From assembly GCF_002127325.2 (NCBI RefSeq), contig NC_035449.2, forward strand, positions 82,865,657-82,929,656: a DNA stretch of 64,000 bases, written 5' to 3'. Position 1 is the stretch's first letter. Every line of letters begins with the position of its first letter. The DNA is from Helianthus annuus. Lineage: Eukaryota; Streptophyta; Magnoliopsida; Asterales; Asteraceae. Under the pieces are notes generated by a model that saw only the letters and a list, made by a program, of their open reading frames with translations, was not told the DNA's origin and did not search any database. This document shows, one piece after another, positions 32,317 through 43,972 of this stretch. Made by a program: the position numbers and the translations under genes.

Positions 32317-33886
32317 CGAGTTGTTTTTGTGTAGAGTGGTGGAAATTTTTTGTCGTTTATCTTCAAACTCTCCTCAGATCCAATCTCAACCTCTTTGTAT
32401 AAAGGATCATCTTTTTTCGGAGGTTGACCAGATGATTGGTCTTTCTTCACCACATACTTCTTTACAGAAGTTGATTTTTGTTTCTGAAGTTTCTCAAACA
32501 AATCCAAAGGTACATACATCTTCTTGGTCGAAGATGATGATTTTTCAGTCTCAGAAACCTTTGGCTTTGGAGAACTTGCTTTCTGCTCAACACCTTTTGG
32601 CTTCCAAGTTTGTTGAGATGAGGCATCTCATTTGTAAAATCTGTTGTTTTTAGTTACCACATTTTTAGTAGGTTCAGTTTTGAATTTAATGTTTTCATTT
32701 TTCAAAACATTTTTCTCAACAAACATTGGTGCTTTCCCCTTTACATCATCTTTCTTTCTTGGACTTGTCACAGCTTCAGTCTTGGATTTCAAGTTGGTAC
32801 ACTTTCATGCAATATGTCCAACCTGATTGCATTTGAAGCATGTTCCGGTGTCAACTACCCTACTTGTACCCTCAGACTGAGGTTGTGAGGCTTTCTCCTC
32901 AAAGAACTCTTTGTTTGATTTTGAAAAAAAATTTAGGTTCTTCATCAGAAAGTGAACTCGAACTCGAACTTTTCACAAATACTTTCTTCTCTACAAATCG
33001 TTTGTTATGAACATTCTTTCTTGGATAATTCTTACCCCCTGATAACCATTTGACCATCTGTTTTGTTTTTGTTATGAAAATGCGAAGGAACAACAGGTTT
33101 TGTGTAGTAAGATTTATCTTTTTCAAAGTTCATTTTCCTCTTTGTCTGGTTCAAGCTTTTCACCTCAGACAGATTAATTTCTGTCAACTTGAACACATTT
33201 GTCAATTGATCAACATTTACATTCTCCAGTGGAAATTCAGAATCCGAATACAACTTATCTGATCCCAACATCTTGTACATGACAAGATTAGGTTCGTCAT
33301 TTAAGTTGTTTTTGGTTTTGAGTTTTGGAATGTAATCATTCAAGAAACACTCATCATCTTCATTTGAATCAGACTCCAAAACACTTTCAGCCATGCTTTT
33401 AACAATATCAGTCTGAACACTATCATCAGATGATGATGACGAAAATGTGATATCAATTGACTTTGGAAGTTTTATTTCATTTAAATCTTCTTCACCATTA
33501 ACCAGCCCGGACTTTTTCTTTGAATAATTGTTTAAAACTGGTGGTGGAACTTGATGATATCCCACCCCTGTTCCATCCGAAAATACATCTTCGCCTGCTT
33601 TGTTTTTCCCAATGGGTTTGGGAACAATGTGCTGCAAAACAAAGCTTGCGGAGTTGTAGCTGGTTAATTTCAATTGGATGCATTCATTTTCAATTTTTGC
33701 TTCTTGGAACTGAAGCTTCAGTTTAGCAATTTCATCCAATTGTTGATTAATTAACTCTTCTTTAACCCTAAGCACTCCTGACAGTTGAAGATTTTCTTTT
33801 GTTGTTTTACCATTTCGTTAATCAGAATCTTTAACCGTTCGTTTAAGCTTCTCAAAATTTTCGGTGATGTGACGATTTTCATGAAT
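32313..33886 (-). pseudogene. C-terminal gag, original orientation
   Basis: The frames 33032-33775, 32899-33126 and 32256-32519 cover the same gag end as 23555-24834. The zinc knuckle (about 32800-32845) has CGA changed to TGA at 32805-32807, so it is dead. The frame is cut at 32313 by the join to the duplicated extra-ORF start. A Lys/Glu-rich coiled-coil section lies in the upstream part. Confidence 0.7.
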
Positions 33887-35010
33887 TAGTTTTTCATTTC
33901 TTTCCTAGTTCTTTCTATGTCACTTTTATCACTTTCAATTTTTTCAGTTAACTCTTTTGCTCGATCGTTTGAAGCTTTCAACATTTTATCCCGGTTTAAG
34001 ATCTGATTTTCAGCCTCTCTGACTCTTTTTGTCAGATCTTCAACCTTTTTGTTGTTAAGGTAAGCAATAGTACTACAATCTTTGCAGTTTTTCATGCAAT
34101 TCTTGCAGTTACTTTCAATTTTAACTTTCTTACCTGACACTTTGTTTGTATCAATCTGACTGACCTGGCTTTTTGACTCAGTTCAAGAACTAGAATCTAC
34201 CTCCAATTCCTTTGCAGCAAGAACTTTGTCAGCCATCTTCATCAGATTTTCAGCTGTGAGCTCCTGTGATGTATCTATCAACCCATCATCAATCTTCTTT
34301 GTCTGCTGCTTCTCTTCTACCATCTTCACTTTTTCTTCTTTCTCTTCCAATTTCTCTTCACCGCCTCCCCACCATTCTTTCTAACTGGCTTCTTCTTCTT
34401 CAGCGAATTGCTGAATAAGTGCATCAACACTAATGGAATCAGGATTAACTGCGATATTTCCTTGTGGATCAAGGTAGCATTCTCTGTCGACATCCCATCT
34501 CTTTGCCCTTTTGGCTTCTTTGTAAGTGTTGTAGGTTCTGCTCATTCTTGTTTGGGCTTTCATTCTTCTGTTCACAAACTTTTATTCCTCCGTTCTGTTA
34601 TCTTTAAACGGAACAATCTTTGTTGCTGCAAACGCATAACCAACTGCGTCTTCCTCAGGCAATAGCTCACTCCAGTCATATCCTTAATCGTCATGAATGA
34701 CTTCAAGAGCTCTAGACTTCTCTTTGTCTTCAATCTGCTTCAACCTGGGAGGTTCCGACTTATTCTGATGATAGATTGCTTTCTTGTAGTAATCTTCTCG
34801 GAACGGATTAGCAGAATCATCAGCATAATCGTTTCTGCACTCCCGTTTAAAGTGACCTTTCTGTTTACATTTGAAACATGTCACCTTTGATTTGTCAAAA
34901 CCCAACTTGGTAGAAGGTCCACCAATAGACTTCCTTCCAGTTATCTCCATGAAACGTTGAGCTCTTCTAACAGCACTGGCCATACACCACCTTATATCGA
35001 TCAGTTCCAT
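33886..35010 (-). pseudogene. Copia gag middle: zinc knuckle and coiled coil
   Basis: It continues gag in the same frame with several stops (for example at about 34684, 34572 and 34381). It has a CCHC knuckle (CFKCKQKGHFKREC, about 34840-34881) and, further on, CKNCMKNCKDC with a coiled coil (about 33890-34080). The number of in-frame stops shows long inactivity. Confidence 0.7.
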
Positions 35011-36162
35011 TTACTCCGGATCGATTCGATCATAGTCTTCTTTTGTAAGGTTGGTGTTGCCTATCTTCCCAGCCACGAGACTCTCATAAGATTCTAGCAC
35101 TAAAGCTAAGAAGACCATCTGTTGCTTTGCTGACTCCTCACTGAAATTTTGACCATTTTTCAAATCCACAGCGATGTTGCATTGAAATACATTCTTTGGT
35201 GCTGAATGCTGTTGACTTGAAGTACTAGAAGATGATCCTTGACTTGAAGTATTTGATGACATTCCTCCATGAAAACCACTGTTTAAGCTTTCTTGATTTG
35301 TTGGTTGTGAACTTTCTGCTGTGAAAGCTGTTTTGGGAGACATGGTTTTTGGAATCATGCTCTTTGGATAATACAGTTCCACATTTTGCTGATATAAAGA
35401 GTGATTGACTTTATTTGTTTTCTTTATCTCCAGCTCATGACTCTCTAGTCTTTCAATCAGCAAATCAACCGTTAGCTCTTCTGACTTGATTGTATTCTTG
35501 ATCATCAATGCAAAGTATTGCCAGTCCATATCGTCTGGCAAAGAGTCAAACAACTTATCGACTAGCTCTTCTTGAGAATATGTGATTCCATGTCTTGCCA
35601 ATTCCAGCTTCAGATGCCCAAAACGTTCAATCATTTTAGAAACAGACTCATTTTTTAGACATCCGTACATATCAAACTCTTTTCTCAGTAATTTCTTTTT
35701 GTTTTTGATTATTTCAGCAGTACCAACACATTTAGTTTTCAATTTTTCCCAAAGATCTTTTGCGTTTGTGTATTCAATTAATGAGATTATGTCTTCTCTC
35801 ACTGACTGATGTATCAATGCTATGCACTTCTTCTCAGCCATAAAATTTTCTATGTCTTTACTTTCTGTCAAATTTTCAAAGTCTACTCTTCCATTGTTGA
35901 AACCGTTCTTTAAACTCTTCCAGCTCGGGTACGCGAAAGCCTTTAACCATTCATCGAATCTTTTGGCCCATCTGTTATACTTTTCGATCGCCATCAGCTT
36001 TGATGGTTTGGTATATGTTCCATATGCACTTTCTACGCTTAAGGCATCAGACAAAGTCTTCTTTGTACTTGGAGAATTTTCATTCGTTCGGTTTGACGTA
36101 TCATCTCCAGAATATCCAGCGAATGCATACATGTCACTAAAAGGATTCATGAATTCATCCAT
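35011..36162 (-). pseudogene. Copia gag N-terminal (capsid) region
   Basis: The best start is the ATG at 36162 (MDEFMNPFSD), because the bases before it, TTGTTTCAG then GTACTTAAAA, look like a splice acceptor and leader. The protein has the UBN2-type gag core: WAKRFDEWLKAFAYPSWKSL near residue 65-85, DLWEKLKTKC, and LPDDMDWQYFALMI near 215. It would form the particle shell. A TAA at 35011-35013 interrupts it before the zinc knuckle. Confidence 0.8.
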
Positions 36163-36917
36163 TTTTAAGTACCTGAAACAATTTATCAAACACTAAGAAA
36201 AATTTTTGTGATTTTCAAAAATCTAACACAAATGCACTTGGATCGAATGACTTGTTCGATCGAACGGTATACACTCAATCGGTTGGCTTGTTCGATCGAT
36301 CGGCTTGTTCGATCGAACGACCTATTCGATTGGATGTCAAATGAATGTAACTGCAATCAATTACTGTCCAATCGGTTGGCTGGTCCGATCGGCTAGCAAT
36401 ATGACGATGTCAGCAACACTCTCTGAATGCAATAACTGAAATTGTCCGAACGGTTATACGAACAAGTTGATGATGTCAGCAAGTATAAGAACAGCTAGGT
36501 CATCCGAACGGCTGACATCAGCAACCAAGAACAGTTTTTCATAGTTTTTGATGAATTTGAACAAGTTTTTGGACGAATTTTGCTATGAAATTTTGAAGGA
36601 TTATACTTCTGATGATTGCGAATCGATCTATAGCAGATTTATCAAATTTTAACTGTAAAATCACTCTCAATTTTAAGTTTTTCCGATTTTATGGTGACAA
36701 AATGAAAAATAAAGCTAGATCTGGGTAGAAAGTAGAAGAATCTGTCAAATTTCCGGTGAAATTTGAGTCGAATCGGCAGAAATAACAAAATTCCGGCAAA
36801 ATTTGTCTCTGAATCAGCAAACACAGCTCGAATTCCGGTGAATTCGTCTCTAAATCAGCAAACACAGCTCGAATTATGGTGAATTCGTCTTCGTAGATCT
36901 CGATTCAGCTTCCTGAT

Positions 36918-36929
36918 GCTCTGATACCA
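36918..36929 (-). promoter_or_regulatory. Primer binding site of the Copia element
   Basis: GCTCTGATACCA on the + strand is TGGTATCAGAGC on the minus strand, complementary to the 3' end of plant initiator tRNA-Met. It lies 2 bp from the 5' LTR and sets the element's direction. Confidence 0.9.
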
Positions 36930-36931
36930 CT

Positions 36932-37447
36932 TGTTGGTCCCTCGGATAGGATCTACTTCTTCGGAAACTTAGTTGAATCGAATATGATTAATGCGCGGAA
37001 TTCATTGAATCACATAACAGATATACGAGAACAAATTCAACTCTGAATTACTGTCTGATCTTCTATTGATTGAATACGAAAATGTACAAGCTCCTTAGAG
37101 AGTTCAGACGGACATGAGTTTGCCAGAGACTGAAAGTGTCAAAAGTTACAAATGAGCTGATCGAACAGCTATTTATAGGCACAGTCAGGATAGAGTGAGT
37201 GCTGGCCGATCGGCTTGGCTAGCCGAACGGCTGACATTGCTGACCGATCGAACAGCCTGTTCGATCGGTTGGGCTGTCCGATCAGCTGGGCTAGCCGATC
37301 GGCTGGCATAGTCAACGAAAGTCAGCACTTAACAAAATGACGCGCCATATCCTGACTTGCTTTACAAACATACATACAAACATAATCTACAACTATACAA
37401 AACATGACTACATGCTGACGGAAGCTACAGACGTTATTGTACTAACA
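36932..37447 (-). repeat. Copia 5' LTR
   Basis: It is the partner of 18728-19242. A minus-strand TATAAATA box lies at 37170-37177. TG and CA termini are intact. Confidence 0.9.
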
Positions 37448-37513
37448 ACTAATCATTTAAAACATTTAAACATTCAAATAATCTTTTATAAAAATTTGGG
37501 GTGTTACAAAATA

Positions 37514-39554
37514 TTACTATCTGACTGTTCCACAGTCTCATAGAGACTAACGGTTATAGTTTCGAAACAACACGAGGATTTCTCGAGCTCACAACCTATG
37601 ATATAACTAATGTTACATAATTGATATGGGAGATTTTATTTGCAATTACCGTACAACATAAATGGAAACCTTGCATGTTTTCAAAAACCTTGTATACATT
37701 TTATAAAATCATCATGTTTTCCCCTAAGGTATGAAAACAGTAAAAAGGGGATGTGAAACTCACCTTGAACTCCATGCAAATGATAGCAATAGAACAAGCC
37801 CAAGAAAATGAAACTCAACCTACACGTTTCCTACAACATATAAGTCACTACAAGTCTATCCGACAAGTTGTTGACCCAACTTGCTCGAACCCAATGAGAT
37901 GTTAACCTTTATAGAAAAACATTTAACTTAACTACCCGTTGGTGATTATTATCCAAGTTTCCCATATGTGTGTATATATATATATGTGTGTGTGTGTGTG
38001 TATACACAATATATATTTAACAAATATATGACTCCATTCAATATAAGGATTCCATCCCAAAACCATGTTTGAAAACCTGTGTCCACACACACCTTAACTG
38101 TTTAATATTTAAGTGAAAGACGAACAGAACGACCAGCACGAAGTGACTATCCGACCAGACTACCGTCCGACCGGACAGCCACCGAGTAACCGGCCGCCCA
38201 ACGACCGACACTTTGGGTCCCACATTTAGTCAATCTCATTTAAAGTTGAGTATTGAACGAATTGCTATCCGATCGGACTACCATCCGACCGGATTACTCT
38301 TCGGATCATGAGATACTTGACTTTAACACTTAACCGATTTTTCAAACATGTTCAATGCACTAGTGATGCCACCCGACCGGACTGCTGTCCGATCGAGTGA
38401 AAACCTGCTGTGAACTTGTTCTCACTGAAGTGTCAACCTATCGGATTACCGTCTGGTCGACCGGCCTAAAAGATAGAGATATTTCAATGTTTTCAAATGC
38501 TACAACAAAGACTTCAAAAGTCAAACCATCATACACAAACAGATCATTCTCATAGGAAGAAACAATCCACTCGAATAGTCATCCGACCGGACTACCGTCC
38601 GACCGGATAACCATCCGAATGGATTATCATTCGCACGAATTGGCCGTCCGATCAGATTACCATCCGACCGAATATTCGACCCCTCAACACTTGTGTTCGT
38701 TTTACGCGTTACTTATCGTTTTGATATCATTATAATCAGGCTAACCTTACTCTCAAGCGCTCCCTTCAATCCATCCAACCGCTGTGAGTATACTCGATCC
38801 CTTTTTGCTTTATGCACTTTTGGGTGTTACATACGTTACTTATACAAATTCACAATTGAACACACTACGCAATACTTTAAACGCTAACCGTCACTGCATG
38901 TATACGTGACTAAATGAATGCTTGTTGTTATGTTTACACGTGGAATGCTGTCTACCTGCCTTAACGACGATAGTACTATAGTTTGGACTCAGCACCCGTT
39001 CACATGGGGGTTGTTAAGGACAATTATTTGCATGGATTACGGTGGTGATCATGTATTGCGAACTGCCTTGGGCAGTCAACCCGCAGTCATTGGTATAGAT
39101 AGATCCATGTCGATAATTAACATGCTTCGTTTTCCCCTGTGTACGTGCTGGTTATGCGTAAACTATTTCGAACTCTACAAGATACTATCAAACTTGTATG
39201 CTCACCTTTACACCATGTGTATTGACTTTTATTTTAACGTATGTGACAGGTATTTAGAATGCTTAGCTGCTAGGAAAGCGAGGCTATAATAAGTTTCTAG
39301 AGGCCAACAAATAGTTGTATGTACTAATGTAATCAGGCGTCTCTAGAAGCAGAAAAACAATTGCTCTATTAAAATCTGAGTTGTCGAAATAAAACTATTT
39401 GCCTGGATTTTGTCTGTAATTATTTGTTTACTGTTTAAGACATGGTATGGGACATGTTATCTTAAATTGAATAGTAATGATATTTGTTATGGAATCTTCT
39501 GGACAATCTGTTTCGCTCAGTTCCGCGCCCCGATGATTCCGCCATCGGTTGGGG
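37514..39554. mobile_element. LTR fragments of other Gypsy elements
   Basis: No ORF of note is present. Part of 37730-37860 (GGGGATGTGAAACTCACCTTG) resembles antisense Gypsy LTRs. The part at 38700-39554 looks like the sense 3' end of another LTR, closing with TTCCGCCATCGGTTGGGG just before Gypsy-2. Boundaries are uncertain. A TG/TA microsatellite lies at 37970-38010. Confidence 0.4.
38125..38675. repeat. Microrepeat array TCCGACCGGACTACCG
   Basis: About a dozen copies of a 14-16-bp word (TATCCGATCGGACTACC, CATCCGACCGGATTACC and variants) occur in loose clusters. They resemble, in style but not in sequence, the CGATCG arrays of the Copia element and the TTGTGCGATCC array of Gypsy-4. Confidence 0.75.
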
Positions 39555-42500
39555 TGTGACGTTTAGAGTGGCTCGTGGGCCGCAACAGACCCTCCTCTCT
39601 CTGTCGCGTGTCGCGAGAAAGTCCCCAACGCTGAAAACAGCTAGACAGCTGCCAGCAAGCAGCCTTGCTCCCCACTCATACCACCCTGCACTCTCAAATC
39701 GATACCATGGGCTTATTAATGGTTTTTATAACCTGCTATGACAATTGGAACAATCTTGGGAGCTCCCTAAACACTTGGCATCATCCAAGATCATCCCAAA
39801 ACACTATAAATAGGAGTGTTCATCCATCCATTTTCCTTGCACCTATCAATTTCACCCTTGTCTGGCTTTCTTGGAGATTCCTGCTTATAGGAGACTCCCA
39901 CCTGAGTTCAAAGTCGAGCTAGGACCTTGTGTAAGTATTCTTAGCGTCTACTTTTAAGTTTTTAGGCTTTTGAAAGACGAAAGTCAAACTCCTTCGATAA
40001 AAGCTTTGACTTTTGGTTTAGGCCATTATGGTCCAGCCATTGTTCAGGGCGAACATGGCTACATGATCGTAATTAGGTAGGTGTTAATCCCTCAAAAGGG
40101 CACCTCCTAATAATCACGTTTACTTGGTCATTTGTCGGGTCAAAGTTATTAATTTAAAAAGTCAAACAGGTCTGTTTTTAAAATAATTCATAACTGATAA
40201 TGTAGGTGTTATAAAATATGTTTTATCACTTTAATAACTCAGTAATATTTATTAGAACATGTATAAACATGTTCAACCCGACAATTCCAAGTTTAAGGTC
40301 GGTTCGTAACCGAAAGTCGTGAAGTTTGACTTCTGCTTTGACTTTCAGTTCTGACCCGAATTTGTCTAGTTTCATTTTGTTTTAAGATTCCTTTGGGACC
40401 AGATTATATTGTAGTATAACCTTCTAAGGTTATATTACATGATCATATAGTAATCTGAGTTCATTTTCTAAGTCCCGTTATTATGCTTAAGTGTTGACTA
40501 AATTGCCCTTTTGTTTAAAAATGAGGTTTTAAGTATAAATGAGCATGCAAATGTATATTCTGATATGTTAACATGTTTTGCATATTTTGATGTTTATAAT
40601 CTTGTCATAAACTGAGATTACCTAATCAACCGTAAATCATGCTTTTAAAAGGACTAAAATGCCCTTTTACATCTAAAAAATGAGTTTTAAACATAATTTA
40701 TTGGCAAAACTTATTACCTACTAATATAATATCATATTCAAGATTATTTGGAATGTCAAGTCAGATTACATACTTAGTGTATGCACATGTTCTTGTATAA
40801 TGTTTTTAAATAACGATAATGCCCTTTTAAAACTTGAAATGGGTTTTAAACATAATATGCATGCAAAATCTTCTACTTACTGATATGTTGTGACAAATAA
40901 AATATTTTAACTATTCAAAGCTGGTCATAACATCAGATTCACTAAAACATCGTAATTATCGTCATTTAACGACTTTAACGTCGTTTAGGCGCATAGTATG
41001 GCTTTAAACCATATTTATGAGCCAAGACTTGTTATCTATTGATTTTATAAATCATTTTATATATTTTTACAGTAGATATAAGTCATGAACTCAGAATCCC
41101 TAATAACTCCTTAAAGTTATGTGTGAAATGACCAAAATGCCCCTATGGTGCATAGTTTGGTCTTAAAGCATAAACCACACATATATTTGATATCCTCCTG
41201 ATATTATATCATAAATTAAATATTTCTCCAGAATTTTTATGACCATAGCATCATTTTACATGCAAGCTCCTTTTATAAGGCATAAAATGACCAAAATGCC
41301 CTTATGAGGATAAATTCGGTTTTAAAACCTTAAAGGGTATACATGTTGATATCTTACTGATACTATAACATGTTTTAAGTATAATAACATTTGGAACTTG
41401 TATACAACTCATCCAGTTACCCGTTAATGCTTATACGTGTTCGGTTTGACTTATGTGACTAGTTTGCATAAGTTAACCAAAACGGGTTAAATCTTATCAT
41501 TTAAACTTCAAATTCCAGAATGTATTTAGTTTACCCACATTATACAAGCCTTAATACTTGTTGGGTATAAATTACATTCTATTCTGGTCATCACTTAAAC
41601 TACTGTATTGTACTATGATTCATTCTTTAAGCTAGTCGGTTTAAGTCGATGACTTAAATAGGACCCGTTAGCATTCTAATTGGTTAATATTACCATCGTT
41701 CCAGACTAGAGCCCCCGGTAAAAGCTATCTACACATGTCTAAGTGAATTATACGGCTGTGTTGTTAATTCTTGCTTTTAAATCAAGTTATAACTCAGGTA
41801 AATACTTCTAACTTATTTTCCCTTATACAGGCTTGGGATACGATAAATTATTACCGCTTGGTCGGGTATGGGATCACTTAGATGGATTGTGGCTATCAAA
41901 TCTGCATAACCCGTTTTAACCTGGTTAGTTTGATAACTTAAACATTGGGGATTAACGCGAGCATGTCCTGGATATCCTCGGCTCATTTAAGTTACTAATG
42001 GTCATGACTTAATCACGGGGTGTAGGCAAACACCTGACAGATGAAAATACTAAAAATATATTATACCCACAAGGTTGGGAATAACTCCTTTGTGGGTTTA
42101 TAAAGTGGTGTGTCAGCTAATCATGTATCGGTTTCCATACTGGGCCCCATATGTATTGACAAACATGTAAAACAATGTACAAGATTAAAATTTTAATTGT
42201 CCCAAGTTATAAAAGATATTTCGTGCCATGTGCACCTAATTCAATTTTTGAAATATTTTCAAATGTGTCAGTTAATTGTATTTTCTTGTGTAAACTGACG
42301 TATTTTCAAAAGACTAAGTGACAGATACTAAACGCAATAGGCCGGGAGCTGCTTGGTATCAATATAGGATCTTGCAAATCCTTAGGATGCCCAAAAGTCT
42401 GTTAAACATCATTTTGAACAATTATTAGATCCGCCTGTGGATCCTTTAATACCACCATCTGTATAATTATTAATTTAAACTTTGAACATTCGATCTGTAA

Positions 42501-42625
42501 TAGTAATTTCATTCCAAGCCTTCTGATGTGCTATAACTATGATTAATTGTCTATGATGATATCAACTACGTCACGATACTCCCCATCGGGCCCACCGGGT
42601 TATGTGGAAATATCGGGGTGTGAGA
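39555..42625 (+). repeat. 5' LTR of Gypsy-2
   Basis: It probably starts TGTGACGTTTAGAG and ends near GGGGTGTGAGA, where CA appears changed to GA. TATAAATA at 39805-39812 on the + strand is a plausible promoter box, leaving a short U3 and a long transcribed part. The start is ambiguous because the preceding LTR fragment also ends in a GGGGTGTGAC-like sequence. Confidence 0.6.
40440..41430 (+). repeat. Diverged tandem repeat of about 159 bp in the Gypsy-2 LTR
   Basis: A core like ACCAAAATGCCCTT then TTTTAAA recurs with GCC at about 40505, 40661, 40821, 40980, 41139 and 41298, spacings of 156-160 bp. The units share a CATATAAAC-like end and are strongly diverged. Confidence 0.7.
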
Positions 42626-42629
42626 GGTG

Positions 42630-42641
42630 TGTATCAGAGCC
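42630..42641 (+). promoter_or_regulatory. Primer binding site of Gypsy-2
   Basis: TGTATCAGAGCC differs by one base from the initiator tRNA-Met complement TGGTATCAGAGCC. It follows the LTR by a few bases. Confidence 0.65.
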
Positions 42642-42803
42642 AACATTGAGTGAATTAAACTCTAGCCTTTTGTGTTTAATCTCAATGATGCAGTAGCACA
42701 TTCCTTAGACATCTGAGTCTAGACAAATAACCTAGGATTAATCCTAATCTTTTTTTAGTTTATATATATTGTTTTCCTTGTTTTGACAGGTTACTTACTT
42801 AAA

Positions 42804-43972
42804 ATGCCTCCAAGAGTTCGAGGAAGAGGCCGTGGAAAAGCTCCGATGCGAAGCGGACCATCTAGTCAGGCAGGGACGTCACACTACCGCTCCCCGTCAG
42901 TATCATTTAACTCCGATCCCTATCAAGATTGGGGATATTCCACAGAACTAACAAGGCATTCTATTTCATTAAGCAATTCGCCATCATACCATCACTCGTT
43001 TGGGCCTCAGCATTCACATGAGTCCCACCACTCGCAGCACTCTCAACACTCCCAGCATTCACAGTCGTAGGGCCATTTTAACCCGAACGACTATATCAAC
43101 ACTCCTCCTGGTCAAAACCAGTTGGAGCCAGCGGAGCACCATGATGAAAGTTAGGATATGGACGAAGATCCAATCATGCCACCATCTGGGACGCCTACGC
43201 ATCCCATAGACATTTCCAGTGGTTTAAATTCTTATGCGGGATTGCCTTATCAAGTCCCCGGTGAATGGGCCGAATGGTGGGGAAGATACAAGTGGGAGTT
43301 TACTCCCTCTTATCACAACACACCACCACCACCTCCACCAGAGGAACCATATCTGCAAGCAGTGACACCGCCACCACCATCAGTGGAGGAACAACCACCT
43401 CCAGAACCACCAAGGAGGAGGAGAAACGCACGAATGTCCGTGCGAGGGGGCCCACGAATTAGTTCCCCCCAAGCTTCAAGCAACTATCCCCCTATTCTTG
43501 AGGATCCACAAATGGGTGGACCCTCAAATGTCGCGCCGATGATTGACACCACACTGGCTACTTTTGCATTACCGCCGCCGCCAATGGGTTTTGAAAACCC
43601 AATCCCTACCTACCCAGATGCGACTGGGTATAACCCGTTTGAACCATCAGCTCCTACGGGTTACAACTATCAAGCACCTCCATACGACCCTTATGTTGAG
43701 GTGGCCATTCATAACGCCATGTATCCTTCGCCTTTTTCCTCCAGCATACCCAACTAGATATCCTGCTTATGGGTACTAGTATCCTATACCACCACCACAA
43801 CCTCAACCACAACCACAACCACAATTACCACCCCAACAACTGGAGGTCTTAACTCAAGCCATATGAAGAGTGGATCACGTAGAACGTCGAGTGGAAAAAG
43901 GTGAAAGAAGAACAAGGAAGTTCATGAAGAAACTTATAACGCTAATCAAAGGTAAGAAAGACGAGGACTAAA
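42804..43972 (+). pseudogene. Pre-gag ORF of Gypsy-2 (proline-rich, broken)
   Basis: The frame starts MPPRVRGRGRGKAPM at 42804, just after TTTTGACAG, which looks like a splice acceptor. It runs with two in-frame TAGs (43069, 43153) and a frameshift near 43735. It encodes a His/Ser-Gln repeat, Pro-rich blocks (TPPPPPPEEPY), a Pro-Gln run and a basic coiled-coil end (VERRVEKGERRTRKF) finishing at 43972. It has no protease or zinc knuckle. Gypsy-3 has an ORF in the same place with a similar layout. The function is unknown. Confidence 0.55.

Larger units (their letters stand above)
18728..37447 (-). mobile_element. Ty1/Copia retrotransposon (SIRE/Maximus-like), internally inverted
   Basis: Terminal LTRs of 515 and 516 bp start TGTTGG and end TAACA on the + strand. 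ACTAA flanks both ends (18723-18727 and 37448-37452). The primer site complementary to initiator tRNA-Met lies next to the right LTR and the purine tract next to the left one, so the element reads on the minus strand. Outer parts (gag at the right, 3' extra ORF at the left) follow that direction, but 23555-32316 reads the opposite way. Order of domains PR-INT-RT-RH proves Copia; the large extra ORF after pol suggests the SIRE/Maximus lineage. Many stops make it inactive. Confidence 0.9.
15818..37508 (-). mobile_element. Solo LTR of a Gypsy element, split by the Copia insertion
   Basis: The LTR consists of 15818-18727 plus 37453-37508, about 2.97 kb once the Copia element and its duplicated 5 bp are set aside. 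It starts TGAAACACCC and ends GGGTGTTACA. The flanks 15813-15817 and 37509-37513 are both AAATA, a 5-bp target duplication. No gag, pol, primer site or polypurine tract accompanies it. The strand is inferred because its + strand start, with GCAGCGGA, resembles the antisense LTR starts of Gypsy-3 and Gypsy-4. Confidence 0.75.

Noticed and set aside
36918..36929. tRNA gene fragment
   Set aside because: GCTCTGATACCA beside LTRs here and at 56934 and 58153 is the tRNA-Met primer site. No cloverleaf surrounds it.
38693..39289. Small frames of 64 and 123 codons as host genes
   Set aside because: They lie in LTR-like DNA, have no family likeness and biased but non-coding composition.
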